This document shows positions 7,105 through 16,178 of a stretch of DNA of 30,097 bases, one piece after another. Numbering within the stretch: the stretch's first letter is position 1; each line of letters starts with the position of its first letter. Both the position numbers and the translations under genes were made by a program. The DNA comes from JBALVO01 sp036961445. Its GTDB lineage: Bacteria; Pseudomonadota; Gammaproteobacteria; Pseudomonadales; Halieaceae. The stretch is from the NCBI GenBank assembly GCA_036961445.1, contig JBALVO010000040.1, positions 1 to 30,097 on the forward strand, given 5' to 3'. The notes beneath the pieces were generated by a model. The model worked only from the letters and a program-made list of their open reading frames with translations, did not search any database and was not told where the DNA came from.

Positions 7105-10100
7105 TTACCCCATCCAGTGACGTGCATTGCGGAACAAACGCAACCAGGCTCCGTCTTCACCCCATTCCCCGGGTGCCCAGGAATGCTGCACCGTGCGAAA
7201 TACGCGCTCGGGATGAGGCATCATAATGGTGGCTCGACCGTCCGCACTGGTCAGACCGGCAATACCATCAGGTGAACCATTCGGGTTGGCCGGGTAGCGA
7301 CTGGCCACGCTGAGGTCATTCTCTATATAGCGCATGGATACCGCATTGCTGGCGGCACAAGCGGCCTGGGCACCCACATCGCCAAACTGCGCCCGGCCTT
7401 CGCCATGAGCCACCGCGATGGGCAAATGGGAGCCCTCCATACCCGACAGTAGCACTGATGGCGTGGATTCCACCCTGACCAGCGCCAATCGCGCCTCAAA
7501 CTGCTCGGACCGATTGCGCACAAACCGGGGCCAATGCTCAGCACCGGGAATAAGATCCTTCAAAGTGGCAACCATCTGACAGCCATTACACACCCCCAGG
7601 GTAAACGTATCCTGACGCTGAAAGAACTCGCCGAAACGGGTGCGCATCGCCGGGTTGAACAGTATGCTCTTGGCCCAACCCTCCCCGGCACCTAATACAT
7701 CGCCATAGGAAAAGCCGCCGCAGGCCACCAACCCCTTGAATTCTTGCAGATCAGTGTGCCCGTTGAGCAGGTCGCTCATATGAACATCAAAGGGAGCAAA
7801 TCCAGCCCGGTGGAAGGCCGCCGCCATTTCCACATGGCCGTTGACCCCTTGCTCGCGCAAAATGGCCACCTTAGGGCGCGCTCCGGTGGCAATATAGGGC
7901 GCGCAGATATCGACGCCCGGATCGAACCCCAATTGCGCCGACAGGCCCGGGTCATTTCCGGCATGTCGCTGATACTCCTCTGCGGCACACTCTGGGTTGT
8001 CTCGCAGGGCCTGCATTTCATAACTGGTGCGCGCCCACAACTGTTGTAACCTGGCCCTGGAATCCTGCATCAGGACCTCGTTACCATCGACCAATTGTAC
8101 CCCGTCGCCTGGCACAGCCTTGCCGACGGCATGGACACACTCACCCAGACCGAGCTCTACCGATCGCTCCCACAACGCATCCAGGTCAGCCTCGGCAATC
8201 TGCAAGACAGCGCCGGCTTCTTCGTTAAACAACTTGTCCAGGGCTGCCCCGGACAGCGCTGACAGATCTACATCCAGGCCGCAGTGACCGGCAAACGCCA
8301 TCTCCAGCAAAGTAACCAGCAGGCCGCCGTCGGAGCGGTCGTGGTAGGCCAGTACCTTGCCGTCCAGCAAAAATTCCTGCACCAGGGTAAAAAAAGCTCT
8401 CAGGTCGGCGGCATTCTCCAGGTCTGGCACCGTATCACCCAACTGCCCGCAGGCCTGCGCCAGGGCAGAGCCGCCCATGCGATTGGCATCCCGCCCCAGA
8501 TCCAGCAGTATCAGGACAGCATCTGCCTCAGGCTGTAACTGCGGTGTTGCCGTCAGGCGCGCATCCATAACGGGTGTAAAGGCCGTAACGACAAGCGACA
8601 TGGGGGCAGTCACCGCTTTGTGCTGATCACCGTCTTGCCAGGTAGTGCGCATGGACATAGAGTCCTTACCCACGGGGATAGTAATTCCCAGTTCCGGACA
8701 AAACTCCATTCCCACCGCGCGCACAGTATCGTACAGAGCCTCATCTTCAGCGCCATAGCCGGCAGCACACATCCAGTTGGCAGACAACTTGATATCGCGG
8801 ATGTCGGCAATAGCTGCGGCAGAAATATTGGTAATGGCCTCGGCCACAGACATACGTCCGGACGCGGGGCCATCGATCAGAGCCAATGGCGTGCGCTCAC
8901 CCATGGCCATAGCCTCTCCGGCAAAGGAGTCATAGGAAACCGTGGTGACGGCACAGTCGGCTACCGGAACCTGCCAGGGACCCACCATCTGGTCACGCGC
9001 CACCATACCGGTGACAGTGCGATCACCAATGGTGATCAAAAAGCTCTTGCTGGCCACACTCGGTAGCTGCAACACCAGCTCCACCGCCTGTTTCACAGTG
9101 CAATCGAGATGTAGGGCGTGGTGCACCACTCGTTGACGCTCAATACTTCGGTGCATACGCGGGGGCTTACCGAATAGCACTGACATCGGCAAATCAACCG
9201 GTGCGTTGCCAAATTCGCGATCGGTTACCTGCAGATGCATCTCTGCGGTGGCCTCCCCGACGACCGCAAAAGGACAGCGCTCGCGCTGGCAAATCTCCTC
9301 GAAGCGGGCCAGATCTTCCGGCTCCACCGCCATCACGTAGCGCTCCTGGGATTCGTTACACCATATTTCGAGAGGCGACATACCGGGCTCATCATTGGGA
9401 ACATTGCGCAGCTCGAAGTTACCGCCGCGACCGGCATCTTTGACCAACTCAGGAAAAGCGTTGGACAAGCCACCGGCACCCACATCGTGGATAAAAACGA
9501 TAGGGTTATCCTCGCCCAGCTGCCAACAACGATCGATCACTTCCTGGCAGCGGCGTTCCATTTCCGGGTTCTGGCGCTGTACCGAGGCAAAATCAAGGTC
9601 CTCGTGGCTCTGACCACTGGTCATGGATGAAGCGGCGCCACCTCCCAGACCAATCAACATGGCGGGACCACCCAGTGCTATCAATTTTGCACCGGGACGA
9701 AACTCTCCTTTTTCCACATGTTCTGCACGAATGTTGCCGTAGCCACCGGCGATCATGATGGGCTTGTGGTAACCGCGGACTTCCCGACCATCGGTACCGG
9801 GCGTCTCCAGCTCGAAGCTACGGAAGTACCCGCACAGGTTGGGGCGACCAAATTCGTTATTGAAAGCCGCACCGCCGATAGGGCCCTCCAGCATAATATC
9901 CAGCGCTGACACGATACGATTGGGCTTGCCGTATTCACTCTCCCAGGGCTGCACATAACCCGGGATATTCAGGTTCGATACGGAATACCCGCTCAGGCCC
10001 ACCTTGGGTTTGGAGCCACGCCCCACTGCCCCCTCGTCGCGTATTTCACCACCTGAACCGGTACCGGCACCGGGAAAAGGCGCGATCGCAGTGGGATGGT

Positions 10101-11001
10101 TGTGTGTCTCCACCTTCATCAACAGGTGAATCTTTTCCTGCGAGAAATTGTATTCACTGGATTGTGGGTCCGGATAAAAACGCCCCGCCGTATGCCCCGC
10201 CACGACCGCCGCATTATCTGAATACGCAGACAGCACATCCTCGCCGCCAAGCTCATTGGTGTTGCGGATCATCTGGAATAAGGAATGTTTCTGCTCCCTG
10301 CCATCGATACTCCAGTCGGCATTGAATATTTTATGCCGGCAATGCTCGGAATTGGCCTGGGCGAACATCATTAATTCCACATCATTGGGGTTGCGCCCCA
10401 GAGCAGCAAAACTCTCTACCAGATAGTCGACCTCGTCCTCGGCCAGGGCAAGGCCCAGAGAACGATCTGCGGCCACCAGTGCGTCACGACCACCACCGAG
10501 CACATCCACGGTGGATACCGGCTTTGGCGTTGCATGCTGGAACAACTGCTGTGCCGCGGATAACTCCGCCAACACCGACTCGGTCATACGATCATGCACC
10601 AGGGCTTCCACTGCGGCGCGCTGACCCTGCGTGAGCGCAACAGGAAACGAAAAATACCAGGCGATGCCGCGTTCCAGGCGCTCTATTTCATCCAGTCCAC
10701 AGTTGTGAGCGATATCGGTAGACTTGCTCGACCAGGGGGAAATCGTACCCGGACGCGGTACCACCAGAAGTAGCTGCGAACCGGGAAGCGAGGCAACTTC
10801 CGCAACTGGCAATTCAGGGCCATAGGTAAGCAGGCTGGTGAGAATATCCTGGTGCAGCGGCGCAAGCTCACGATGCAATGCGGCAAAATGGACATACTGC
10901 GTGTGCAGCAGCTTGATATCCGGGTGAATAGCAGAAAATTTGTGTGCCAACTTGTCCAAACGAAAAGCTGACAAGGCCGAGGCACCGTGCAGGGTAAGCA
11001 T
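7105..11001 (-). CDS. purL: PurL, phosphoribosylformylglycinamidine synthase (large type)
   Basis: ATP-dependent enzyme of purine synthesis that converts FGAR plus glutamine to FGAM. At 1298 residues it is the fused form typical of Proteobacteria. The N-terminus (LHGASALSAFRLDKLAHKF) matches E. coli PurL. The synthetase core shows KVETHNHPTAIAPFPGAGTG and DRSDGGLLVTLLEMAFAG. The C-terminal glutaminase domain has the nucleophile Cys in GVCNGCQM (about residue 1138) and the His/Glu pair in MMPHPERVFR (about 1263 and 1265). It is divergent from mltF, a widespread arrangement. A GGAG ribosome binding site lies 11 bp upstream, inside a small hairpin. Confidence 0.98.
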   Translation of the reverse strand: MLTLHGASALSAFRLDKLAHKFSAIHPDIKLLHTQYVHFAALHRELAPLHQDILTSLLTYGPELPVAEVASLPGSQLLLVVPRPGTISPWSSKSTDIAHNCGLDEIERLERGIAWYFSFPVALTQGQRAAVEALVHDRMTESVLAELSAAQQLFQHATPKPVSTVDVLGGGRDALVAADRSLGLALAEDEVDYLVESFAALGRNPNDVELMMFAQANSEHCRHKIFNADWSIDGREQKHSLFQMIRNTNELGGEDVLSAYSDNAAVVAGHTAGRFYPDPQSSEYNFSQEKIHLLMKVETHNHPTAIAPFPGAGTGSGGEIRDEGAVGRGSKPKVGLSGYSVSNLNIPGYVQPWESEYGKPNRIVSALDIMLEGPIGGAAFNNEFGRPNLCGYFRSFELETPGTDGREVRGYHKPIMIAGGYGNIRAEHVEKGEFRPGAKLIALGGPAMLIGLGGGAASSMTSGQSHEDLDFASVQRQNPEMERRCQEVIDRCWQLGEDNPIVFIHDVGAGGLSNAFPELVKDAGRGGNFELRNVPNDEPGMSPLEIWCNESQERYVMAVEPEDLARFEEICQRERCPFAVVGEATAEMHLQVTDREFGNAPVDLPMSVLFGKPPRMHRSIERQRVVHHALHLDCTVKQAVELVLQLPSVASKSFLITIGDRTVTGMVARDQMVGPWQVPVADCAVTTVSYDSFAGEAMAMGERTPLALIDGPASGRMSVAEAITNISAAAIADIRDIKLSANWMCAAGYGAEDEALYDTVRAVGMEFCPELGITIPVGKDSMSMRTTWQDGDQHKAVTAPMSLVVTAFTPVMDARLTATPQLQPEADAVLILLDLGRDANRMGGSALAQACGQLGDTVPDLENAADLRAFFTLVQEFLLDGKVLAYHDRSDGGLLVTLLEMAFAGHCGLDVDLSALSGAALDKLFNEEAGAVLQIAEADLDALWERSVELGLGECVHAVGKAVPGDGVQLVDGNEVLMQDSRARLQQLWARTSYEMQALRDNPECAAEEYQRHAGNDPGLSAQLGFDPGVDICAPYIATGARPKVAILREQGVNGHVEMAAAFHRAGFAPFDVHMSDLLNGHTDLQEFKGLVACGGFSYGDVLGAGEGWAKSILFNPAMRTRFGEFFQRQDTFTLGVCNGCQMVATLKDLIPGAEHWPRFVRNRSEQFEARLALVRVESTPSVLLSGMEGSHLPIAVAHGEGRAQFGDVGAQAACAASNAVSMRYIENDLSVASRYPANPNGSPDGIAGLTSADGRATIMMPHPERVFRTVQHSWAPGEWGEDGAWLRLFRNARHWMG

Positions 11002-11008
11002 GCTGTAG

Positions 11009-11031
11009 AAAACTCCGGAAGGAGGGTTTTT
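11009..11031 (-). promoter_or_regulatory. small hairpin over the purL ribosome binding site
   Basis: AAAACTCC and GGAGGGTTTT flank a GGAA loop, read on the plus strand. In the purL leader RNA the stem would cover the GGAG that serves as Shine-Dalgarno sequence and would be followed by TTTT. It could tune purL translation or be a coincidence; the stem is short. Confidence 0.3.
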
Positions 11032-11085
11032 CAGGAGGCGGTATTGTACTGTATAACTTCTCCTTTCGTTAACCGAAAATGCACT

Positions 11086-11103
11086 CTATTACCATGGTAA
11101 TAG
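11086..11103. repeat. 18-bp perfect palindrome in the purL-mltF intergenic region
   Basis: CTATTACCA and its complement TGGTAATAG meet without a spacer, making a perfect 18-bp palindrome. With one skipped base it extends to GCACT/AGTGC on the outside. It sits about 85 bp before purL and 42 bp before mltF, and could be an operator for a dimeric regulator. The protein that would bind is not recognised. Confidence 0.45.
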
Positions 11104-11117
11104 TGCCTGTAGGCACT
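11102..11117. repeat. inverted repeat AGTGCC-TGTA-GGCACT
   Basis: Six-base arms with a 4-base spacer form a compact inverted repeat directly after, and sharing two bases with, the 18-bp palindrome. On an mltF transcript starting upstream it would form a hairpin about 27 bases before the start codon. Confidence 0.4.
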
Positions 11118-11144
11118 GAATTGGACAGCGTTAGAATGGTAGCA

Positions 11145-12413
11145 ATGCCAAAGAGATTGATAAAATTAACCACTGTGGTGCTCAGCGTGCTCAGCCTGCT
11201 CGGTGGCTGTGCTCGGCCCGATGCCCTGGACAGCATAGTATCCAGTGGCAAGATGGTGGTGGTGAGCCGCAACAGTCCGACCACTTTCTATACGGATAAA
11301 AGCGGACCCACCGGCTTTGAGTACGCACTTGCGGGCTTGCTTGCCCAGGACCTGGGAGTCAAACTGAATATGCAACCGGCCTTCAGCCTGGCAGGCATCT
11401 TCGAAAAACTGCAGCGTGAAGAAGCAGATTTCGCCGCCGCGGGCCTGACCCTGACCGGACTGCGTGAATCCAGCTACCCCCATTCCGCCGCCTATAACCA
11501 GCTCACACCCCAGGTCGTTTATGTCGCCGGTTCGTTCCGTCCGCGCAGCGTTGACGACCTGGCAGGCATGTCTATTTTAGTACTGGCAGGCTCCAGTCAC
11601 GCGCAATCACTGCAGGCTTTGCAAAGCGGCGGGCACCGCGAGTTGCAATGGAGGGAAATTGCTGAAGTGGACTCCATGGAATTACTGGAACTGGTCAATG
11701 CCGGAGAGGCACACCTGGCTATTATCGACTCCAACGAATTTGCCGTTCAGCAGAGTCTCTACCCGCGCCTGAAAGTTGCCTTNNNNNNNNNNNNNNNNNN
11801 NNNNNNNNNNNNNNNNNNNNNNNNNNNNNNNNNNNNNNNNNNNNNNNNNNNNNNNNNNNNNNNNNNNNNNNNNNNNNNNNNNGCGGCGATCGCCTATCAG
11901 GAATCCCACTGGAATCCACAGGCCGAGTCTCCTACCGGTGTGCGCGGCATGATGATGCTGACTCTGCCAACCGCCAAGGAAATGGCCGTAAGCGATCGCC
12001 TGGACGCTGGCCAGAGCTTGCGTGGCGGCGCTCGCTACCTGAAAAACATCAGGCGACGCCTACCCGATGATATTACCGAGCCCGACCGAACCTGGTTGGC
12101 GCTGGCAGCCTACAATATTGGTCTGGGACACCTGGAAGATGCGCGAGTTATCACCGATCGTCAGGGAGGCGATCCAGACTTGTGGCTGGAGGTAATGGAG
12201 CGACTGCCGTTGCTACAAAAGAGCAAATACTTCCAGAACGTCCGTTACGGTTATGCGCGCGGCCTGGAGGCTGCCACCTACGTGCAGAATATTCGTCACT
12301 ACTACAGTATTTTGCAGTGGCAGGATATTCCTGATAACAAGGCCCTGCCACCGCTGCGCAGCGAAGATTACTTGCCGGACGTGATTGGTAATCTGGGCTT
12401 GTTAGCGCTTTAA
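11145..12413 (+). CDS. mltF: MltF, membrane-bound lytic murein transglycosylase F (contains assembly gap)
   Basis: Periplasmic or outer-membrane enzyme that cleaves peptidoglycan glycan strands. The start chosen is the ATG at 11145 (MPKRLIKLTTVV), followed by a signal peptide ending in LLGGC, a likely lipobox. The first half is a solute-binding-protein-like domain (GKMVVVSRNSPTTFYTDKSG onward). After the N run the SLT catalytic domain begins at AIAYQESHWNPQAESPTGV, with the catalytic Glu in QESHW, and continues through LALAAYNIGLGHLEDAR. The N run is 100 bp and happens to keep the frame. The catalytic Glu is residue 253 here against 314 in E. coli, so about 60 further residues are probably missing. 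Starts at 11079 or 11136 are possible but would lengthen the signal peptide. Confidence 0.9.
   Translation: MPKRLIKLTTVVLSVLSLLGGCARPDALDSIVSSGKMVVVSRNSPTTFYTDKSGPTGFEYALAGLLAQDLGVKLNMQPAFSLAGIFEKLQREEADFAAAGLTLTGLRESSYPHSAAYNQLTPQVVYVAGSFRPRSVDDLAGMSILVLAGSSHAQSLQALQSGGHRELQWREIAEVDSMELLELVNAGEAHLAIIDSNEFAVQQSLYPRLKVAXXXXXXXXXXXXXXXXXXXXXXXXXXXXXXXXXXAAIAYQESHWNPQAESPTGVRGMMMLTLPTAKEMAVSDRLDAGQSLRGGARYLKNIRRRLPDDITEPDRTWLALAAYNIGLGHLEDARVITDRQGGDPDLWLEVMERLPLLQKSKYFQNVRYGYARGLEAATYVQNIRHYYSILQWQDIPDNKALPPLRSEDYLPDVIGNLGLLAL
11783..11882. other. assembly gap, 100 N
   Basis: Exactly 100 undetermined bases, the usual placeholder for a gap of unknown length. It lies within mltF between the binding-protein-like domain and the catalytic domain. 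The real distance is likely larger, about 280 bp, judged from E. coli MltF. Confidence 0.99.
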
Positions 12414-12471
12414 CGATGCGCTTCCCTGGCGCCAAAATGGCTGGGACTGGGCCCATAACTCCGCAGATGCA

Positions 12472-12930
12472 CTAGCGGCGTGCTTGGAAAAACGCCTGCA
12501 GACGAGAACTGCTGTCATCGGCCAGCACACCACCACGCCAGCTGATTTTATGATTGTACCGGGGCTCATCCAGCAAACTACAGGTACTGCAAACCACGCC
12601 TGCCCTGGGTTCTTTCGCAGCAAAAACCAGATGCGCAACACGCGCGTGAATCATCGCACCGACGCACATGGTGCAGGGCTCCAGAGTCACGTACAAAGTG
12701 GTAGCGGGCAAGCGATAATTCCCCACGGCATATGCGGCATCACGTAACGCTACTATTTCAGCATGGCCAGTTGGATCCTGCGCGGAGATAACCTGGTTCC
12801 AGCCTTCGCCAATTAGCTGATCATCGCGCACCAGCACTGCACCAACGGGCACTTCACCCTCATTCGCCGCGCGATCCGCCAAGGCCAGGGCACGCCGCAT
12901 CCATTGCTCAGCATTGGCAGTGGAAGACAC
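12472..12930 (-). CDS. tadA: TadA, tRNA-specific adenosine deaminase
   Basis: Zinc enzyme that converts the wobble adenosine of tRNA-Arg(ACG) to inosine. The motifs are complete: HAE in TGHAEIVALRDA (zinc His and proton-shuttling Glu) and PCTMC in LEPCTMCVGAMIHARVAHLVF. The GTG at 12930 is preferred as start (VSSTANAEQWMRRALALAD, 152 residues). GGGAG lies 8 bases upstream, made from the final guaA codons, and this start falls just past the guaA stop. The GTG at 12945, giving a 10-bp overlap, has no good ribosome binding site. It is convergent with mltF. Confidence 0.93.
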   Translation of the reverse strand: MSSTANAEQWMRRALALADRAANEGEVPVGAVLVRDDQLIGEGWNQVISAQDPTGHAEIVALRDAAYAVGNYRLPATTLYVTLEPCTMCVGAMIHARVAHLVFAAKEPRAGVVCSTCSLLDEPRYNHKISWRGGVLADDSSSRLQAFFQARR

Positions 12931-12935
12931 CGCAG

Positions 12936-14513
12936 TTACTCCCACTCAATCGTTGCGGGGGGCTTACTGCTGATATCGTAAGTGACCCGGGACACACCGG
13001 AGATTTCGTTGATAATGCGGTTCGAGCAACGTTCCAGCAGCTCGTAGGGCAAATGTGCCCAGCGGGCGGTCATAAAGTCCACGGTCTCAACGGCGCGCAG
13101 GGCAATCACATATTCGTAGCGACGACCATCACCCACTACTCCAACCGACTTGACCGGCAGGAACACGGCAAACGCCTGACTGGTCTTTTGATAGTAATCA
13201 TCGCGGTGTAATTCTTCGATGAAAATCGCATCGGCCAGGCGTAACAGGTCTGCATATTCCTTTTTCACTTCTCCGAGAATACGCACACCCAGGCCTGGCC
13301 CGGGGAAAGGATGGCGATAGACCATATCGTAGGGCAGACCAAGCTCAAGCCCGATCTCGCGTACTTCATCCTTGAACAGCTCACGCAGCGGCTCAACCAG
13401 TTCAAAGCTCATATCATCCGGCAGACCGCCCACGTTATGGTGCGACTTTATAACGTGTGCTTTACCCGTTTTGCCGCCAGCAGACTCGATAACATCGGGA
13501 TAAATTGTACCCTGCGCGAGCCATTTCACACCGGTCAACTTCGTTGCTTCTTCGTCGAATACATCGATAAAGGTATTACCGATCACCTTGCGCTTGGCCT
13601 CGGGATCTGACACCCCCTTGAGCTTACCAAGGAATAAGTCCTGGCAATCGCTACGTATGACCTTCACCCCCATATTGCGTGCGAACATGTCCATTACATG
13701 GTCGCCTTCATGCAGGCGCAGCAGGCCGTTATCGACGAACACGCAAGTGAGTTTGTCACCAATAGCGCGGTGTAACAGCGCCGCCACTACTGACGAATCC
13801 ACACCACCGGACAGGCCCAGCAATACCTTGTCGTCGCCAACGGTTGCGCGCACCCGCGCGACAGCATCTTCGACTATATTGGCGGCAGTCCACAGCACTT
13901 CACAGCCGCATTGCTCCAGCACAAAATGCTCAAAAATACGCTTTCCCTGCAAGGTATGCGTCACTTCCGGATGAAACTGGATGCCATAAAAGGGTTTTTC
14001 CCGGTGCGCCATACCGGCGATTGGGCAACTGTCAGTTTCTGCAATCAAGTGAAAATCAGGTGGCAACTCCACCACCTTGTCACCGTGGCTCATCCAAACG
14101 TCCAGCAGGGCATTGCCCTGGTCGTCGATATGATCTCGTATGTCATGTAACAGGCCACCGTTGCCCACCTGCGCAATCTGGGCGTACCCGAACTCACTGA
14201 CATTCGAACCAGCCACTTTGCCACCAAACTGCTGGGCCATAGCTTGCATGCCATAGCAGATACCCAGCACCGGCACTCCTAACTCGAATACGCAGGTCGG
14301 CACTCGTGGTGAGCCACTCTCAACAACCGACTCCGGCCCCCCGGACAGGATGATACCGCGCGGCTTGTAATCTCGAATTTCTTCCTCGGTCACATCGAAA
14401 GCACGAATTTCACTGTACACACCCACTTCCCGCACTCGACGGGCAATCAGCTGGGTGTATTGCGATCCGAAATCCAGAATAAGGATTTTCTGGGCATGAA
14501 TATCTGCGCTCAT
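12936..14513 (-). CDS. guaA: GuaA, GMP synthase (glutamine-hydrolysing)
   Basis: Converts XMP to GMP with ATP and glutamine, the last step of GMP synthesis. It is 525 residues, as in E. coli. The N-terminal class I amidotransferase shows the nucleophile in GICYGMQ (Cys86) and the His/Glu pair in FHPEVTHT. The ATP pyrophosphatase domain has the P-loop LSGGVDSSVVAALLH. The C-terminal dimerisation domain ends in SRVTYDISSKPPATIEWE, the family ending. It lies 102 bp downstream of guaB; no clear promoter or terminator was seen in that gap, so guaBA is likely one unit. Confidence 0.97.
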   Translation of the reverse strand: MSADIHAQKILILDFGSQYTQLIARRVREVGVYSEIRAFDVTEEEIRDYKPRGIILSGGPESVVESGSPRVPTCVFELGVPVLGICYGMQAMAQQFGGKVAGSNVSEFGYAQIAQVGNGGLLHDIRDHIDDQGNALLDVWMSHGDKVVELPPDFHLIAETDSCPIAGMAHREKPFYGIQFHPEVTHTLQGKRIFEHFVLEQCGCEVLWTAANIVEDAVARVRATVGDDKVLLGLSGGVDSSVVAALLHRAIGDKLTCVFVDNGLLRLHEGDHVMDMFARNMGVKVIRSDCQDLFLGKLKGVSDPEAKRKVIGNTFIDVFDEEATKLTGVKWLAQGTIYPDVIESAGGKTGKAHVIKSHHNVGGLPDDMSFELVEPLRELFKDEVREIGLELGLPYDMVYRHPFPGPGLGVRILGEVKKEYADLLRLADAIFIEELHRDDYYQKTSQAFAVFLPVKSVGVVGDGRRYEYVIALRAVETVDFMTARWAHLPYELLERCSNRIINEISGVSRVTYDISSKPPATIEWE

Positions 14514-14615
14514 GTGTTGTCCTGATTATAAAAAAACTATTTAAAGGCCCGCCGCCGCACTAACGCAACAGGTAAAACCAGAGCGGGACCCGCAGGCCCC
14601 GCAAATATTCAGTAT

Positions 14616-16085
14616 TTATCTTACCGGGTAATTCGGCGCTTCTTTGGTAATCGACACGTCGTGCACATGGCTCTCAGACATACCGGCAGTGGTAACACGG
14701 ACGAATTCGGGGCGCGTACGCATGGTTTCCATATCAGCACTACCGGTATAGCCCATGGCTGACCGCACGCCGCCCATAAGTTGCTGGACAATTGCGGCCA
14801 CGGGGCCCTTGTAAGGTACACGACCTTCAATACCCTCCGGCACCAGCTTCTCCGCGCCTTTGCTGGCATCCTGGAAATAACGATCCGAAGACCCCTGGGT
14901 CTGGGACATGGCGCCGATGGAGCCCATGCCCCTATAGGCCTTATACGTGCGCCCCTGATAGAGCTCCACTTCGCCAGGTGCCTCTTCGGTGCCAGCAAAC
15001 ATACTGCCCATCATGACCGAATGCGCTCCGGCGACCAGAGCCTTGGCCACATCGCCGGAAAAGCGTACGCCACCATCGGCGATCACCGGAATGTTGGTGC
15101 TCTTGAGAGCCTCGGTAACATTGGCGATTGCTGTGATCTGCGGCACACCGGTGCCGGTAACAATGCGCGTAGTACAAATAGAGCCGGGGCCGATACCCAC
15201 CTTGACTCCGTCAACTCCAGCTTCGGCCAGTGCCACGGCGGCGGCGGCTGTCGCAATATTGCCACCAATCACCTGCATGGAAGGATAAGTCGACTTGATC
15301 ATCTTGACCCGCTCAATCACATTGCGCGAGTGACCGTGGGCAGTATCGACTACCAAAGTATCTACACCGGCCTGAATTAACGCTTCTACCCGATCGTCCG
15401 TATCCGGACTGGTACCCACTGATGCACCCACGCGCAATTGGCCATAGGAATCCTTACAGGCACTGGGAAAGCTAACGGCCTTATCAAAATCTTTTACGGT
15501 AATCATGCCGCACAGATCAAAAGCATCGTTCACCACCAGGATTTTCTCGATACGGTGCCTGTGCAATAAGCCCTGCACCTCACTGGAGCCGGCCCCCTCC
15601 TTGACTGTCACCAGTTGATCACGAGGCGTCATAATTGCGGATACCAGCTTTTGCGGATCGGACTCAAAGCGCAGATCTCGCTTGGTGACAATACCTACCA
15701 GATCTTTGCCATTAAGTACCGGCACACCCGAGATACCATGGGCACCGGTAAGCTCTCTCAACTCGGCAATGGTGGCAGACTGCTGGATAGTAATAGGGTC
15801 TTTCACCACGCCACTTTCAAACTTCTTGACCTTGCGCACCTGCTCGGACTGCTCGGCGATAGTCATACTCTTGTGAATGATGCCTATGCCACCCTCCTGG
15901 GCCATGGCAATCGCCAGGCGATATTCGGTGACCGTGTCCATTGCCGCAGATACCAGCGGTATATTCAGCTCAATCTCGCGGGTAAGTTGGGTGCGCAGGC
16001 AAACATCTGTTGCCACCACCTCTGAGTACCCGGGTGTTAACAGGACATCATCAAAGGTGAGTGCTTCCTGAGCGATACGCAACAT
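14616..16085 (-). CDS. guaB: GuaB, IMP dehydrogenase
   Basis: NAD-dependent oxidation of IMP to XMP, the first committed step to GMP. The start chosen is the ATG at 16085 (MLRIAQEALTFDDVLLTPGYSEV), 489 residues, with GGAG 8 bases upstream. A longer frame to 16157 would run across the promoter. Two CBS domains are inserted at about residues 95-205. The catalytic loop Cys is in GIGPGSICTTRIVTG, and the flap region has YKAYRGMGSIGAM. It is divergent from xseA. Confidence 0.97.
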   Translation of the reverse strand: MLRIAQEALTFDDVLLTPGYSEVVATDVCLRTQLTREIELNIPLVSAAMDTVTEYRLAIAMAQEGGIGIIHKSMTIAEQSEQVRKVKKFESGVVKDPITIQQSATIAELRELTGAHGISGVPVLNGKDLVGIVTKRDLRFESDPQKLVSAIMTPRDQLVTVKEGAGSSEVQGLLHRHRIEKILVVNDAFDLCGMITVKDFDKAVSFPSACKDSYGQLRVGASVGTSPDTDDRVEALIQAGVDTLVVDTAHGHSRNVIERVKMIKSTYPSMQVIGGNIATAAAAVALAEAGVDGVKVGIGPGSICTTRIVTGTGVPQITAIANVTEALKSTNIPVIADGGVRFSGDVAKALVAGAHSVMMGSMFAGTEEAPGEVELYQGRTYKAYRGMGSIGAMSQTQGSSDRYFQDASKGAEKLVPEGIEGRVPYKGPVAAIVQQLMGGVRSAMGYTGSADMETMRTRPEFVRVTTAGMSESHVHDVSITKEAPNYPVR

Positions 16086-16124
16086 AGGACTATCTCCGAC
16101 TAGCGAGTTTGAATTAAACGTGCA

Positions 16125-16154
16125 ATTATAAATCTTACGCCTACCCCAGGTAAA
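16125..16154 (-). promoter_or_regulatory. guaB promoter
   Basis: On the minus strand a perfect -10 TATAAT (16125-16130) is preceded, after an 18-bp spacer, by TTTACC (16149-16154) as -35. Transcription would start near 16118, about 33 bases before the guaB ATG. It lies in the 93-bp gap between guaB and xseA. Confidence 0.6.
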
Positions 16155-16178
16155 CAAAAGTTCCCATCGGAAACCATC

